A stretch of DNA of 64,000 nucleotides from Benincasa hispida (taxonomy: Eukaryota; Streptophyta; Magnoliopsida; Cucurbitales; Cucurbitaceae), in the NCBI RefSeq assembly GCF_009727055.1, contig NC_052359.1, positions 66,511,444 through 66,575,443 on the forward strand, in the 5' to 3' direction. Shown here piece after piece: positions 35,535 to 47,640 of this stretch. The notes under the pieces are model-generated. The model did no database searches. It was given only the letters and a program-made list of their open reading frames with translations, and was not told the DNA's origin. Positions within the stretch are counted from its first letter, which is position 1. Each line of letters begins with the position of its first letter. A program made the position numbers and the translations under genes.

Positions 35535-35559
35535 TTGTTTAAAATTGTCGTAACTCAAA

Positions 35560-36240
35560 CAGATCTTTCGGGAATGATGTAGGTCTACTAACTGCAGTTA
35601 AGAACTGGCTAGCAACCCAATTCCAAATGAAAGATTTGGGAGAGGTTCAGTTTGTTCTAGGTATACAGATCTTTTGGGATCATAAGAACAAAGTGCTAGC
35701 ACTGTCTCAGGCATCGTACATTGACAAGGTGTTGCTCAAGTAGAGGGGTCTAGTGATGTTCAGGCATGGAGTCACTTTGTCTAAGGACATGTGTCCTAAG
35801 ATGCCTCAAGTCCACATCAGGGTCAATACTCTTAACGAAGGGGTTGTAGTGTGGCGAAGCACTAAGCAGGGGTGCATCGCCGACTCCACTATGGAGGCGA
35901 AGTACGTAGCAGATTGCAAAGCTGCTAAGGATGTTGTCTGGCTCAGAAAGTTCTTGACAGAACTGGAAATTGTTCTATATATGTCTAAGCCCATTACCCT
36001 CTATTGTGATAATAGTAGGGCAGTGGCGAACTTCAAGGAGCCGAGGAGTCACAGGCACGGCAAACATATAGAGCGGAAGTATCATCTGATCCGCGAGATA
36101 GTGCATCGAGGAGACGTGATCATCATGAAGATCGCTTCAAAACACAATGTTGCTGACCAGTTTACGAAGGCTCTCATGGCTACAGTGTTTAAAAGTCACT
36201 TACGGAGCATGGGTCTACAGGATCGCTCACGGTTGGACTA
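35560..36240 (+). pseudogene. Copia-2 RT tail and RNase H
   Basis: After a deletion that removes integrase and the front of RT, the sequence picks up just after the active-site region with LTAVKNWLATQFQMKDLGEV and LALSQASYIDKVLLK. A second deletion near 35810 joins KMPQ to RNase H, which is open to the stop at 36241: VVWRSTKQGCIADSTMEAKY, LYCDNSRAVANFKEPRSHRH, GKHIERKYHLIREIVHRGDV and NVADQFTKALMATVF. The RNase H end alone is in good condition; the element cannot reverse transcribe itself. Confidence 0.88.
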
Positions 36241-36327
36241 GGGCAAGTAGGAGCTTTTCTTGTACTAGGCTTTTATGCCCTAGTTTATTGTTTTGTACTA
36301 GTTTCATGTACACCCCACTTCGCTTTA

Positions 36328-36342
36328 GGACAAGTGGGAGAT
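36328..36342 (+). other. Copia-2 polypurine tract
   Basis: ggacaagtgggagat directly precedes TGTTGGGG, identical to the copia-1 tract. Confidence 0.78.
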
Positions 36343-36708
36343 TGTTGGGGTTGATGCCCTAAAGTCTCGTATCCTGTAGTTTGTAAACTGTTTGTACAAA
36401 CACTTGTGTTGTATAATATATGATATTTACTTCACATTTTGTTTTTACTCAGTTGTATGTTTTATTTGCTTTACCACAAACCAATAAGCATAAAATCCCT
36501 GGTTATCTGTATGTAACTTAAGCATGTATGTGGTGACATACAAGTGGATCATATCTTGAGTGATAACCAAAATGGTCTGTAGTATATAGATATAGGAGAG
36601 AAACTTTATCCTGGTAATACTACGGATGCGGCTTGCTTTGTGGAATCGTCACAAGTGTTGTGACTTGTCACAGATGGTCTGATCCTAATCATTCGTGTAG
36701 GGGACATG
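36343..36708 (+). repeat. Copia-2 3' LTR, truncated
   Basis: Starts TGTTGGGGTTGATGCCC and matches the 5' LTR for 366 bp to gtgtaggggacatg, then stops. It keeps the stretch of about 80 bp that is deleted from the 5' LTR. Next to it is an inverted primer site and LTR. Confidence 0.87.
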
Positions 36709-38441
36709 CTCTGATACCAATTGAAGGAACTTTAATGAAAAGCATCCATGAGCGCGTTCGAATCTTTTTGATTTCATTATGACCGAAATACAACACATAC
36801 ATTCCAACATATAGTAATGCAAATTAACATTAATTAACGGCATGCTTCAAACAATAAAAATACAAAGGAAAGAATTCTCATACCAGTTGAAGACTCTCTT
36901 CAAACGTCGAACTCAAAAGCAGTGGAAGCACCTCTATGTGAACTCTATCTCTCAGCAAACCAGTCGGTTGCAGCAGCACGATCGTCTACACGAATGGCAG
37001 CAACTCGAATAAGCACGAACAAGTAAACAACGGGGATGACACCACTAATTGGAGCCCTTGGTATTCTCGAAGTGAGAATCCAAAGTTTGGTCTTTGGTGA
37101 ATTTGGTAGAGCTCAGAGAAAAGACAAATCGTGTAGACGATAAGCTAGTGAGAGAGAAAGAGCTATCATATAGCAAGGGTGCTTATCGTTTAGAAGAAGC
37201 TACATGATCGTTTAGATTTTACTAAGTGATCGTTTAATAAGAGGTAGACGATCGGTTAGAAAATGTGGCACGCTATGCCATCGTTTAGGAAAGCTAAGCG
37301 ATCGTTTAGGGATAGGCGTGCGATCGTTTAGGTGCTAGTGTGCGATCATTTAGACGATGAGCAATTATTGTATAGGCTCTCAAACTAGGCGATCATTTTT
37401 GTTTCCACACCGATTGTGAATTTTTCAAACTTTTTGCAAAATGAAACAAATTTTCATTTTATTCTTTGGTTACAATAACCGACTAAAGATTCTCCCACTA
37501 ACGCACTTCGAGAGAAGTTTTCGGCCAATTATCATATAATTAATCAATTTAATAATTAATATATATAATCATATTATATTCTTACCCTATAGTTTGATAT
37601 CACATATCTACTATAGTAATTTCTCCTCCACTTGATATATATAAATCATATTTATATCTAATTTCTTCCAAAATAATGTACCTTATACATTTAGTCAATC
37701 ATATCATATATAATTAACCAGTCCAATTATATCATATATAATCGAACTCCCTCTTGTCAATTTGAACATTTCAAACTGACCCAAACACTGATTCTCGACT
37801 TTATCCAAGCTACCCAAGGGACCTAATGGACCTGAGGCTCGAAGCTCCAATGGTACGTGAATAGCTGATTAAACTCTTTAGCCACAAGATCCACCATCCG
37901 TTAACTGCCAGCCATTCCACTAAAGACCAATAGCTGAACTCTTCTTATCACAAATATATTTTTGTGTCCATCGAATATAACCAATCATGAGTACGATGAC
38001 CCTTCACAGATGCTCGTAAGTAAAGCTGGGCCAATTTACCATTTTGCCCCTATAGTTACATCTCACTCCTTAAGTACCACTAATTTCTCTAATGAACAAT
38101 ACAACATAGTCCAACTACGTGTGAGCATCTCTCAGGCCAAGAGAAGGTGTGGCGTGCCACATCGTTCAAGCCCTAGAATCAATCCTTAAGGGAGCTATCT
38201 ATCTACTTGCCCCTGCTTCGGGGAAGGACTGAATTCCATCTTATGTAACTGAGTTCTCAACTCTCAAATCAGACGAATCCCCAAAATGGTAGGTTTGAAT
38301 CGGCGACCTGGCCACTCGCAACCATACAAATCAATGGACCGCCCTCAATGGTAGGAGTTCCCAACTCACTCATGATTGAGGTCTGTTACCTATGGTCATC
38401 CTAGTGAAATGAAGTCTCTGTCATGAATGGTGTTATATAAC

Positions 38442-38446
38442 GAGAC
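38442..38446 (+). repeat. Solo LTR target duplication, left copy
   Basis: GAGAC, matching GAGAT at 40620-40624 at four of five bases. The unbroken sequence in the copia-2 LTR (around 11730) reads catctcg, whose reverse complement is cgagatg, so the right copy is original and the left has one change. Confidence 0.7.
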
Positions 38447-40619
38447 TGGAGAAAATCGGAAGTGAGATTTCCATGAGCAATGAAACAAGATTATTCCAAA
38501 TCACAATCATAAATGAACATAACATTTATAGTCGACTTCAAACAAATAGTTATACAATTCATACGGAAATTACAGCATGAAAAATACAAATGCGCAAAAA
38601 GCAAACTGTACGAACAATCGAAGAAGCGTCTCCACGCTCCGTTGCACGAACGCTCGAACAGCAGCGACCACGACCGCAACACAGCAACGAATATAGCACG
38701 AACACTTCGCGCTCGTCCTCAACGAATGCCTCAGTCACGAACTCCTTCACAATACGAACGGCCTCCAGAAAACCTCGACGGTGTCAAGTTGAGTCTGACA
38801 CCACCAACAAGGCTACCTTGGTATTCTCGGTGTGAGAATCCAAAGGGTGGGCTCTGTTCAGACTTGGTATGAGGTAGACGAAAGAGGAAACACCGATCAC
38901 GTACACGACTAGGCAAGTGGGAGATGGCAGAGACCTATCATATAGGTCGATGCCCAATCGTTTAGATAAAGCTAAGTGATCGTCTAGCAAAATCTATGCA
39001 ATCGCTTAGCTCATCGTTTAGCTCGGTCTGTCACCTACAGAATCTACACGATCGTTTATTTTGGGCATGCGATCGTTTAGTAAATATTGCACGATTGTTT
39101 AGCTCGCCACTGCACGATCGTTTAGCTTGCTCAGCCGTCATTTAGTAAATCCGTATTTACTTGACGACTCTGTGAGTTTCTTTTTTCCCGAGAGAGAAAA
39201 CTCAAAACTTTTTCAATCGTTTAAAAAACCTTTTTTTCAAAATAGGAAAGCCAAGTTCCTTTTAAACTCATGGTTACCATGAATCCAATAACCACCCACT
39301 AATTTGGTTATTAAAGAAAAAGAATTAATTATCCAATAATTAATATTATTATAAATATAAATGATAACCAACTTATCATAACTAATATTTATAACCTGTA
39401 GTTTTAATATTTCATCTCATGAAAACATATAAACCATAGTTCTTTTTCTATTCCATGGTACTTAATGTAAATCTCATTTACATCAATCCTCCACTAGATG
39501 TATCTCATACATCATACCGATTATATCATATATAATCAAAATATCTTTTGTCAATTTGAACATTTCAAATCAACACTAAGAACTGATCCTCAACTGAATT
39601 CATTGAGCTACCAAGGAGACCTCATGGACTTATAGCTTGAAGCTTCAACGGTACGTGAATAACTGACTAAACTCTTTAGTCACGGGATCCACCATCCATT
39701 AACTATCAAGCACTCCACTAAAGACTGATAGCTGAACTCTCTTACCACAGATATATTATGTGTCCATCTTAACCAATCAGCAGTGCGACAACCCTTCACA
39801 GATCGCTCGTAAGTACAGCTGGGCCAATAACCGTTATGCCCCTGTAGTTACATCTGCCTCCTTAAGTACCACTGATCCCTCTAATGAACATAAGTCATAG
39901 TCCTACTAAGCTGAGTCTTTCTTCTAAAGAGAAAGCTGTGGCCACTATGTCAAGCCCAGAATCAGCCCTTAAGGGAGCAATCTCTTTATTTATCCCTGTT
40001 TCGGGAAATGAGTGAATTCCATCTTGTGGATTGAGTTCCCAGCTTCCCAGATCAGACAATTCCCCAAAGGTAGACATTTTGAGTTGGCAATCTGGCCATT
40101 CTCATCCATACTAATCAAAGAACCGCCCTCAAAGGCAGAAATTTCCAAAACACTCAAGATTGAGGTCGTGTCACTTATGATCGTTTAGGTGAGATGCAAG
40201 TCTCTAAGTTAAACGGCGTTATATACAGAGTCCAGTCATCTCATGGTCCAGGTCTTATACAAACTCTTTGTATAGGACACCCCTGCTTACACGTCTCCAC
40301 ATGAATGGTCAGAATCTACCATCTGTAGTAGTTTACAACACTTGCAAATCTCTACAAAGTGGGCTGCATCCGTAGTGTCACCAGGATCAGGTATCCCACC
40401 TTAATCCTTATACTACAGACCTAATTAGGTTATCACTTAAGGCACGATCCACTTGTACATCACATATACATGCTTAAGTTCACATAAGATAACCAAGGAG
40501 CTTTGTTTATTGGATATGAGTAAATATTAGAATTAAATAACACTTATTTTATTCATTGAACAATGTATAACTTTACAAAACAACGAGACTTAAGGAGAAT
40601 TAGGACACCAATCCCAACG
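38447..40619 (-). repeat. Solo LTR of a related copia subfamily
   Basis: 2173 bp between GAGAC and GAGAT. On the minus strand it starts CGTTGGGATTGGTGTCCTAA, with the canonical TG mutated to CG, and ends ...TTTTCTCCA. The length equals the 2.1-kb LTR of the family and the middle is alignable to copia-4, but the last 370 bp differ (38447-38820), and the first 150 bp are diverged. It carries its own array of cgatcgtttag motifs (38955-39160). There is no internal region, so recombination between LTRs probably removed it. ORFs inside are not genes. Confidence 0.8.
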
Positions 40620-40866
40620 GAGATGTTAACACTTCGTAGTCAGGTCTTATACAAACTCTTTGTATAGGACGCCCCCGCTCGCATGTCCCCCACACGAATG
40701 ATCAGGATAAAACCATCTGTGATAAGTCACAACACTTGTGCCCATTCCACAAAGCGGGCCGCATCCATTGCGTTACTAGGATAAGGTTTCACTCCTATAT
40801 CCATATACTACAGACCATTTTGGTTATCACTCAAGACATGATCCACTTGTATGTCACCACATACAT

Positions 40867-41564
40867 ATATATTAAATATATATGTATGTTGAAATATATA
40901 TATAAAGTTGATCACTCAAAACATGATCAACTTTAATATATATCTATATATATATTAAAGTTGTTAAAATATATATTAAATTTTTTTTTAATTTAAAATT
41001 CTAATTACAACTCCTTATGGAGTTATTTTTGGTCAAGGGAGTTATTCCCTAAAAATCTCTCAGAAACGCAAGAAAGAAGGAGAGTGAATGTTGGTTGTGA
41101 AAAAAATGTGAAAAATTGTTTTTCACATAAACTTTCTTCATCCTCTTCCATAATTTTGCCTTCTGAAAAAACTCTCTCAAACTAAGAACATAAAATTCCC
41201 TCATCAAAATTACAAGGAAGCTCACTCCTCTCCTGTGATTCTCTCCTTGAGAATAACAAGGAAGATTTTCTTGGTGGTGTCCAAAAAACAAAGGTTGTTG
41301 TGTTGCTGTTTTTGGGACAAGTAAAGAATTTTGATTGTGATCCATCGGTTTGTGAATTTTGTAATAGAGAGGAAGCGAGAAGACCAGATCTTCAAGGTAA
41401 GTTTAATTTCTTCCATTTTTCTCTCTAAATTCATAATAAAAGCATGCTTAAGGGTATATGATTTAACCTGTAGTTTCTGTTTTTCTTCTGTAGTTTGAGT
41501 TATGTAAATCGAGTTTAAAAAACAAGCGATTGTTCACTTCCACTACGAGAAATCGATTCCCTTC
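40867..41564. other. Unassigned AT-rich segment, possible LTR or leader fragment
   Basis: Begins with alternating TA-rich sequence (40857-40985) containing the inverted repeat aaagttgatca-ctcaaaaca-tgatcaacttt (about 40908-40938), which looks like a local copy of nearby LTR sequence. Then about 560 bp with pyrimidine-rich stretches and a good splice-donor match, tcaaggtaagttt, near 41391-41403. It resembles the R-U5 or leader part of a retroelement but matches neither neighbour. Confidence 0.45.
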
Positions 41565-41751
41565 AGTGCATATATTACAAAACCCACCAATTTTAAGCAA
41601 TTTGGCAAGTAGAAGGTGGATTACATGGACATTAATAGTGTGTAATCTTGAGACACATAGACAACACATAGAGTAATGGGCAAATACCACTTGGTCCTTT
41701 GACACTAAGAATGGGTATCTATTTTACACATATATAATGATATTTTTAATA
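41565..41751 (-). repeat. Copia-3 3' LTR, partial
   Basis: Aligns with the ends of 48173-49108 over gtgcatatattacaaaac, ggtggattacatggacatt and gagtaatgggcaaatacc. On the minus strand it starts TATTAAAAATATC, probably from TGTT. Left of about 41565 the homology stops. Confidence 0.78.
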
Positions 41752-41760
41752 CTTCCCCAT
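41752..41760 (-). other. Copia-3 polypurine tract
   Basis: On the minus strand atggggaag lies directly before the 3' LTR, as expected for plus-strand priming. Confidence 0.6.
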
Positions 41761-42099
41761 AGATACTCATTATCATATATAAAATATGCCTCATTAAAAC
41801 CTTATTAGGAAAAAAACCAATGGGAAAAAAATCCTAGTGAAGGAAAAAACGTACATATTTCATATAATTTATACTTCTAAAAGAATACAATATATTGGCC
41901 CTCCCTCATGGAAACATCACTTGAGATCTCTAGGTCAGCACACTCCAATGTTCTACACCAATTTCTAAAGGTTGTGGTTGGTAATGATTTTGTAAATAAG
42001 TCTATCAGGCTATCTTACAAACAAATTTGTTGTATAATAATGTCACCATTTTCTTCAAGATCATAAATATAGAAAAACTTGAGTGAAATATGCTTTATT

Positions 42100-43127
42100 C
42101 TATCTCTTTAAATATGTCCTCCTTTGATTTGGACTACATGTTGTATTGTCTTCATATAATATGTGTGGAAGATTTTTACTAGAAGACAAGCCACATGTTC
42201 TATTAATGTGTTGAGTCATTGATCTTAACCATACACATTCTCGACTAGCCTCATGAATTACAAGAATTTCAACATGATTTGAGGAAGTGGTCATTATGGT
42301 TTGTTTCACTTATCACCATAATATAGCAGTTCCACCATATGTGAATAGATAACCTATATGAGATTTAGCTTTGTGTGGATCAGATAAATATCCAAAATCC
42401 GCAAATCAACTAAATCAAAATATGATTTATTTGAATAATATTGATCATTCCTCGGAGATAACGAAGTATATGCTTAATTCCATTTCAATGTATTTTTGTT
42501 GGATAAGAACTATATTTAATTAATAAATTTACTGAAAATTCAATATCTGGTCTTGTATTATTAGCAAGATACTTAAGTGCACCAATTGCACTAAGATATG
42601 GTACTTCACGAACAAGTATTTCTTTATTATCATCTCAAGGTTGAAATATATCTTTCTTCACACTTTGTAAAAGGACTTCCATTGGAATGTTTGATGGATG
42701 TGTTTTGTCCATATAAAACCTTTTTAAAATTTTTCTTGTATAAGTTGACTGATGAACAAATATCTCATTTTTCAAATGCTCAATTTGCAAATCAAGGCAA
42801 AATTTTGTTTTTTCGAGATCTTTCACCTTAAATTATTTCTTAAGATATTCTATTGCCTTTTAAAGCTCTTCAGAAGTTCCAATTATATTTAAATCATCGA
42901 CATATACAATTATAATAGCAAATTCTGAACGTGATTTTTTATAACTTGTAGAAATATAAGTCATTGTTATTTCAAAGTTGGAATAATTAGGATCTTTAGT
43001 GATATAAACACACTCATTATGGAAAAAATGCATGAAATTCCATACATGTAGCAAACTAATACAAAAGTATCCTTTTAAGTAAAAAACTGCTTCACTAACG
43101 TATTTCAATGCAGGAATCAAAGAAATT
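42100..43127 (-). pseudogene. Copia-3 RT C-terminal half and RNase H
   Basis: 43120-42860 carries the RT active site in IIIVYVDDLNIIGTSEEL, preceded by MHFFHNECVYITKDPNYSNF. 42826-42635 continues with MKDLEKTKFCLDLQIEHL and FVHQSTYTRKILKRFYMDKT. 42309-42100 is RNase H: TSSNHVEILVIHEASRECVW, LRSMTQHINRTCGL and LPHILYEDNTTC. Stops and frameshifts split the pieces. The YVDD pair is intact, the only one in this window among copia elements. Confidence 0.85.
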
Positions 43128-43133
43128 TACCAA

Positions 43134-44530
43134 ATGTTGCAGCCAAGGCCAACTTAAATGGTATGCGTTCGAGAATATTTGATGCATGAAGGATACATTG
43201 GCTCGTGCATTTCCAATCAACTCACCACTTACATGGGTGTCTGACTGTTAGCGTCTAAACATTTCAGAAGTGGCAGATGGTTGTTCCAGAATATGAAATT
43301 TAATGCAAGTCCAATTACCAAGTTGTTAATATTTGCCTATATAAGGAGAAGCCACCTTCAGAATCACGATTGGACATTTTTAGAACTAGAAAGAAACTTT
43401 TCTTTTCAGCACCAGTAGATAGACTCTGCCATTTGTAAGCAAGTATAAGAGAAGACACCATTTCATCGTTGATCAAGAGGTGCTATTGGAGAGAAGTTTG
43501 AGAGAGATATCTTCTTCAACTTTTCTACCACGTTGATTGTAGGTAGCATCAAAAACAAGCCAAAGAAGACAAGAGATTGAACTTTGTGGCTTGACTTCTA
43601 TTTTTCACACTTTACTTCCATTCACCATTTCATTTCATTAAGCTGAGCTTGTTTGTATACACACTGTTTATCTTTAATTCAATCTTATCTTTGGCCATTT
43701 ATCAATTCTTCATCTGTTTACCTTCGAAATTGTGTGTGTTTATGAAATTTTCTGACTTAATGAAAGCATGAAATCTGTTGTTTAAGTCTCCCTGATCAGT
43801 TGATTAAAGTAATTAAGTAGTTAAGTCACTCAAGAGAGCAATTTAACTACCGAACACATTAAGTCAGGGCGTGAAGTAAGTCTAAAGATAGAGTTTCTCA
43901 TGTCTTTTGTCTGTTCTTTATGACCAACGCATACACCCTAGAGATTTTGGATCGTAAACAAGCATCTACATGAACTAAAGAATAGAATTTTCAATGCATA
44001 GCACATACATTTAGATCATAAACAAGCATCTGCATCATCTTCATCTCATCTTCATTACACTCACATAGGCTTGCTAAACTTACCAGAAAATCAATGCATA
44101 CCATTTACACTTAGGACCATTAATCCATAATCCATTTCTCCCTCGAACTCATATTTCTTCTTGCACGTGTGGCATTAGCTCCATGTAAATAACCAACATT
44201 TCTCAATTTAATTAGGAAACATCTATATTAGATCCAAAAACAAGGTTTACGTTAGAAACATTCTAGAGTCTCTACGCTCAACCTTGGACTTACCAGGAAA
44301 CTTAAGTTAAATTTATACTTGAGTCTGGCTTGAGAGAACTTGTACGCATTCACAAGGTGTGCACATATCCACTACCAATACATTACCTAATTCTCTTACC
44401 TAGAGAGAAATCACTCTTTCATCCATCTCCATTCATCACCATTCTCCTCCATCATTTTAAGGACGTTTAGAATCAAAATCACGAGGCGAACAATTTCTTT
44501 ATAAAAACACACAGACATTTTGGATTATTT
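43134..44530. mobile_element. Insertion of about 1.4 kb in copia-3 RT, solo-LTR-like
   Basis: RT coding sequence stops near 43127 and resumes near 44535 (gatatctttctttcaaaaaatatcc, reverse complement of an RT block). The intervening DNA starts TGTTGCAGCC, contains a TATA-like cctatataagg at about 43338-43348 and has no ORF. These are LTR-like traits, but I could not find a matching end or target duplication, so the class and right boundary are uncertain. Confidence 0.5.
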
Positions 44531-44534
44531 TGAT

Positions 44535-46320
44535 ATCTTTCTTTCAAAAAATATCCACTCGGGCGATTGTACCACATTCGTCCTGATTGTTTCAATCCAT
44601 ATAGTGATCTTTGTAATTTTATTGAGTACAATTCCTAGGAATTTGATTTATATGTTTCAGGTACCTTAAATTCTTCTAGAATTCTCATATAAATATCATT
44701 ATCAAAAGATCCATATAAATATGTTGTGACTATATCCATAAGATGCATATCCAGATTTTCATACACAGTCAAGCCAATTAAATATCTTAGTGTAATTACA
44801 TCCACTACTGGAAACTATATCTCCTCATAATCAATGTCAGGTCTATGTGAAAAACCTTATGCAACTAGTCTTGCTTTATATCTTGTGATCTGATTATTTT
44901 CATTTCTTTTTATCACAAATACCTATTGGTATTCCATGAGTTTGACACCTTCTGATGTTCGGACTACTGGTCCAAAAACCTGACGTTTTGAAAGTGAGTT
45001 TAATTCTGCTTTGATTGCTTCTTTTCATTGAAACCATCTTTTCTATGTCAACATTCTTCAACAGATTTTGGTTCAGAATCCTCATTTTCAAATATAATAT
45101 CAAGAGCAACATCATAAGCAGAAATGTTGTCAATAACTACATTAGCTCGGTTTTATTTTTTTTCCTATCAAGACATAGTTTATTGAAACCTCATTAATAT
45201 CTTTAGGTATTTGAACTTCTTTACTAATTTGACTATCTGTCATGTCTAGGATTTTTTCATGAATATTTACATCATCAACCAAGTCTTTTATACTATTGAC
45301 TATTTTTGGGTATTTTGGTTTGACATTGCTTCTTCGGCCCGAACCCAAGAATCCCTTAGATATGAGGATTTTTATCTTTGGAACCTAGTGGTCTACCACG
45401 CTTCTCACGTGTTCCAGACTCACTAGTGACAACTTGCTGTGTTAGGATATCAATTTCGATGGAACATTTGTAGCTTGTATATATGACTTAGTTACTTTCT
45501 TTGTATCTATAAATGCATTTGGCCTCTGATTTTCTATATTTTGCAAATGAATTATCTTCTGAACTTCAAATTCACAATGATCTGTATGGAGATCTAAATG
45601 AGACAATAACGGTGCATTCCACGTAATTTTTTTTTCCAACTTCATAATTCATTCCCCTTAATGTTGAAAATTTTGTCTCATTAAAATGATAATCAGCAAA
45701 TCGTGCAGTAAATAAATCAACCATCAAAGGTTCAAGATATTTAATAATTGATAGGAATCATATCCAACATATATTCCTAACCTCATTTGAGGACCCATCT
45801 TAGTACGTTGTGGTGGAGCAATTGGAACATAATCCGTACATCCAAAAATTCTCAGATGGGAAATATTTGGCTCATGGCCATAAGATAATTGTAATGACAA
45901 GTACATGTGATAAGCTACTGGTCTAATATATACAAGTGAAGCAATATGCAAAATACCATGACCCCATACAAATGTAGAGAGCTTAGCTCTCATAAGCAAT
46001 AGTCTAGCAATTAATTGCAAACGTTTTATAAATGATTATGCTAAATCATTTTATGTATGAACATGAGCTATAGAATTTCAACACTTATCCCAATTGACAT
46101 ACAATGATTATCAAAAGGTTTGGATGTAAATTTATCAACATTATCAAAACAAATTATCTTAATTATATCATCAGGAAATTGTGCTCTTAACTTAATTATT
46201 TGAGCAAGTAATCTTACAAATACAAGATTTCGACTTGATAATAAGCACACGTGTGACCATCTACTGGATGTGTCTATTAATACTAATATCTAAACGGTCC
46301 ACTTGGTAGGTTAATAGATC
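44535..46320 (-). pseudogene. Copia-3 RT N-terminal half and integrase
   Basis: 44535-44880 encodes the RT front in broken frames. 44900-45645 is the linker between integrase and RT, including MGSGRRSNVKPKYPKIVNSI and TWNAPLLSHLDLHTDHCEFE. 45724-46020 is the integrase C-terminal region with FVWGHGILHIASLVYIRPVA, ISHLRIFGCTDYVPIAPPQR and GIYVGYDSYQ. 46068-46250 is the catalytic core with IIKICFDNVDKFTSK, where the Asp-Asn context of the second catalytic Asp is still visible. Multiple stops are present. Confidence 0.8.
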
Positions 46321-47640
46321 CACATATATCACCATGAGTTCATTCTAGAATGTAGGTGATTTCCCATTTTAGTTAGTGATGGTCTAATGATTAGTTTGTC
46401 TTGCGAGCAAGCATCACATGATAATTCATTAGATTGAAAAATCTTCTGGCTCTTCAATAGATATCAATATGAATTCTCAATAATTCTTCTCAACATTATA
46501 GACCCTGGATGACTCAATCGGTCATGCCAAATTGTAAATATGTCTAGATTGATGAACTTCAAGTTCATTGTTCCATATGTTTTAATTACTTGTATATATA
46601 TACTATAATACATATGATAAAGCAGACAACTTTTTCAGTATATGTTTTTCTTGTGAGATAGTAGATATAATATAAAGACATTCTATTTTATTTTTCCTAT
46701 CAGTCTTAATGTGATAACATTGCAACGTATATCTTTAAAACTTAGAAGATTTCTCTTTGATTGACTAGAGAACGATGCATTTTCAATTGTAAATTTTGTT
46801 CCTCTAGGAAAAATAATATTTAATTTTTCAAACCCTTCAATTAAATTTGCGGAACATGATATCATGCTGATTTTTGCTTCCAACATTGGTAATTTAGAAA
46901 AGTATTTTTTACTTGTAAGTATTGTGTGTGTAATTGCACTGTCTACCAGAATAGATCTTATTTGCTCATTTTTTAATCACCCAACATATAAAAATGATTC
47001 ATGTTTCTTCATTCAAATAAAATAATTATAATAAGAAAATCAACACTTGGAATATACATAAGTTATTAACTAAGGAAAAAACATGAAGATAGAAAAAAAC
47101 AGACACATTAATTCTAAATATTCTCAAAATCAAAAGAAGCACATGTTACGTCATCACTAGTGCTAATTTTCTCTTCAGAATATTCAAAGAAGCCCGTCAC
47201 ATCTGAATTTGTCATATGAGATAGGTCAAATATATCATTATCCTAGTTAAATTTGCTTTCACATTTTTTCATTTTTCTTTCAAAGAAGCTTGATAAAGAT
47301 CAACTAAATATTTTGGTGTACGGTATATACTTGTCCAATGACTAGTCATGTCGCATCGAAAGCATTTTTGTTCAATATTTCTTGAACTTTTATCTTGTGG
47401 AGCTTTTTCTTTATGATCATCATTTCGTGTGGTTCTCTTGAAATTTGGATGATTATAACGTCTACCACGAAAAGAAAAATTATTTCTTCCTCTACTGCGA
47501 TCATGACCTCGACCACGATTATTATTAAAATTCATAGTATTACTTTAGGGAATAGTATTGTTCTGGTTGGTCGAGATTCATGATTTTTCATCAATAACTC
47601 GTTGTTTTGTTCAACCATGAGAAGACATGAAGTTAGTTCA
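46321..47640 (-). pseudogene. Copia-3 gag knuckle and protease
   Basis: 47269-47535 is the gag C-terminus: Arg- and Asn-rich NNRGRGHDRSRGRNNFSFRG, then a knuckle CFRCDMTSHWTSIYR, in which the last Cys has become Tyr, and TPKYLVDLYQASLKEK. 46683-46886 is the protease to pre-integrase region with MISCSANLIEGFEKLNIIFP and SFSSQSKRNLLSFKDI. The protease catalytic segment lies near 46900-46980 in a broken frame. Confidence 0.82.

Larger units (their letters stand above)
11361..36708 (+). mobile_element. Copia-2, defective Ty1/copia element containing gypsy-2
   Basis: A plus-strand element of the same family as copia-1. It consists of a 5' LTR in two parts (11361-12535 and 30969-31895, about 2.1 kb), a tRNA-iMet primer site, a 2.3-kb leader, gag with zinc knuckle, a protease remnant, an RT tail plus RNase H, a polypurine tract and a 3' LTR that breaks off after 366 bp. 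Integrase and the RT active site are deleted. It begins within the copia-1 LTR, so it probably inserted there; a target duplication cannot be checked because its right end is lost. Gypsy-2 later inserted into its 5' LTR. Confidence 0.85.
36709..40866 (-). mobile_element. Copia-4, inverted LTR fragment with primer site
   Basis: ctctgatacca at 36709-36719 is the reverse complement of the tRNA-iMet primer site. To its right, 36722-38441 is the reverse complement of the copia-2 LTR, starting from its 3' end; it has the CGATCGTTTAG-type array (about 37130-37400) and ggtattctcgaagtgagaatcc. A solo LTR interrupts it, and it resumes at 40620 to about 40866 (cttatacaaactctttgtatagg, tggttatcactcaagacatg). 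The first 170 bp or so of the LTR are missing. Only LTR and primer site of this element remain. Confidence 0.8.

Noticed and set aside
38513..38872. 119-codon ORF, Arg- and Ser-rich
   Set aside because: It lies inside the solo LTR, where several overlapping frames are open on both strands because of GC-richer sequence; no domain is recognisable.
41042..41420. Possible host exon ending at caaggtaagt
   Set aside because: A good splice-donor word is present, but the upstream frame has stops in all plus frames and the context is between retroelement fragments.
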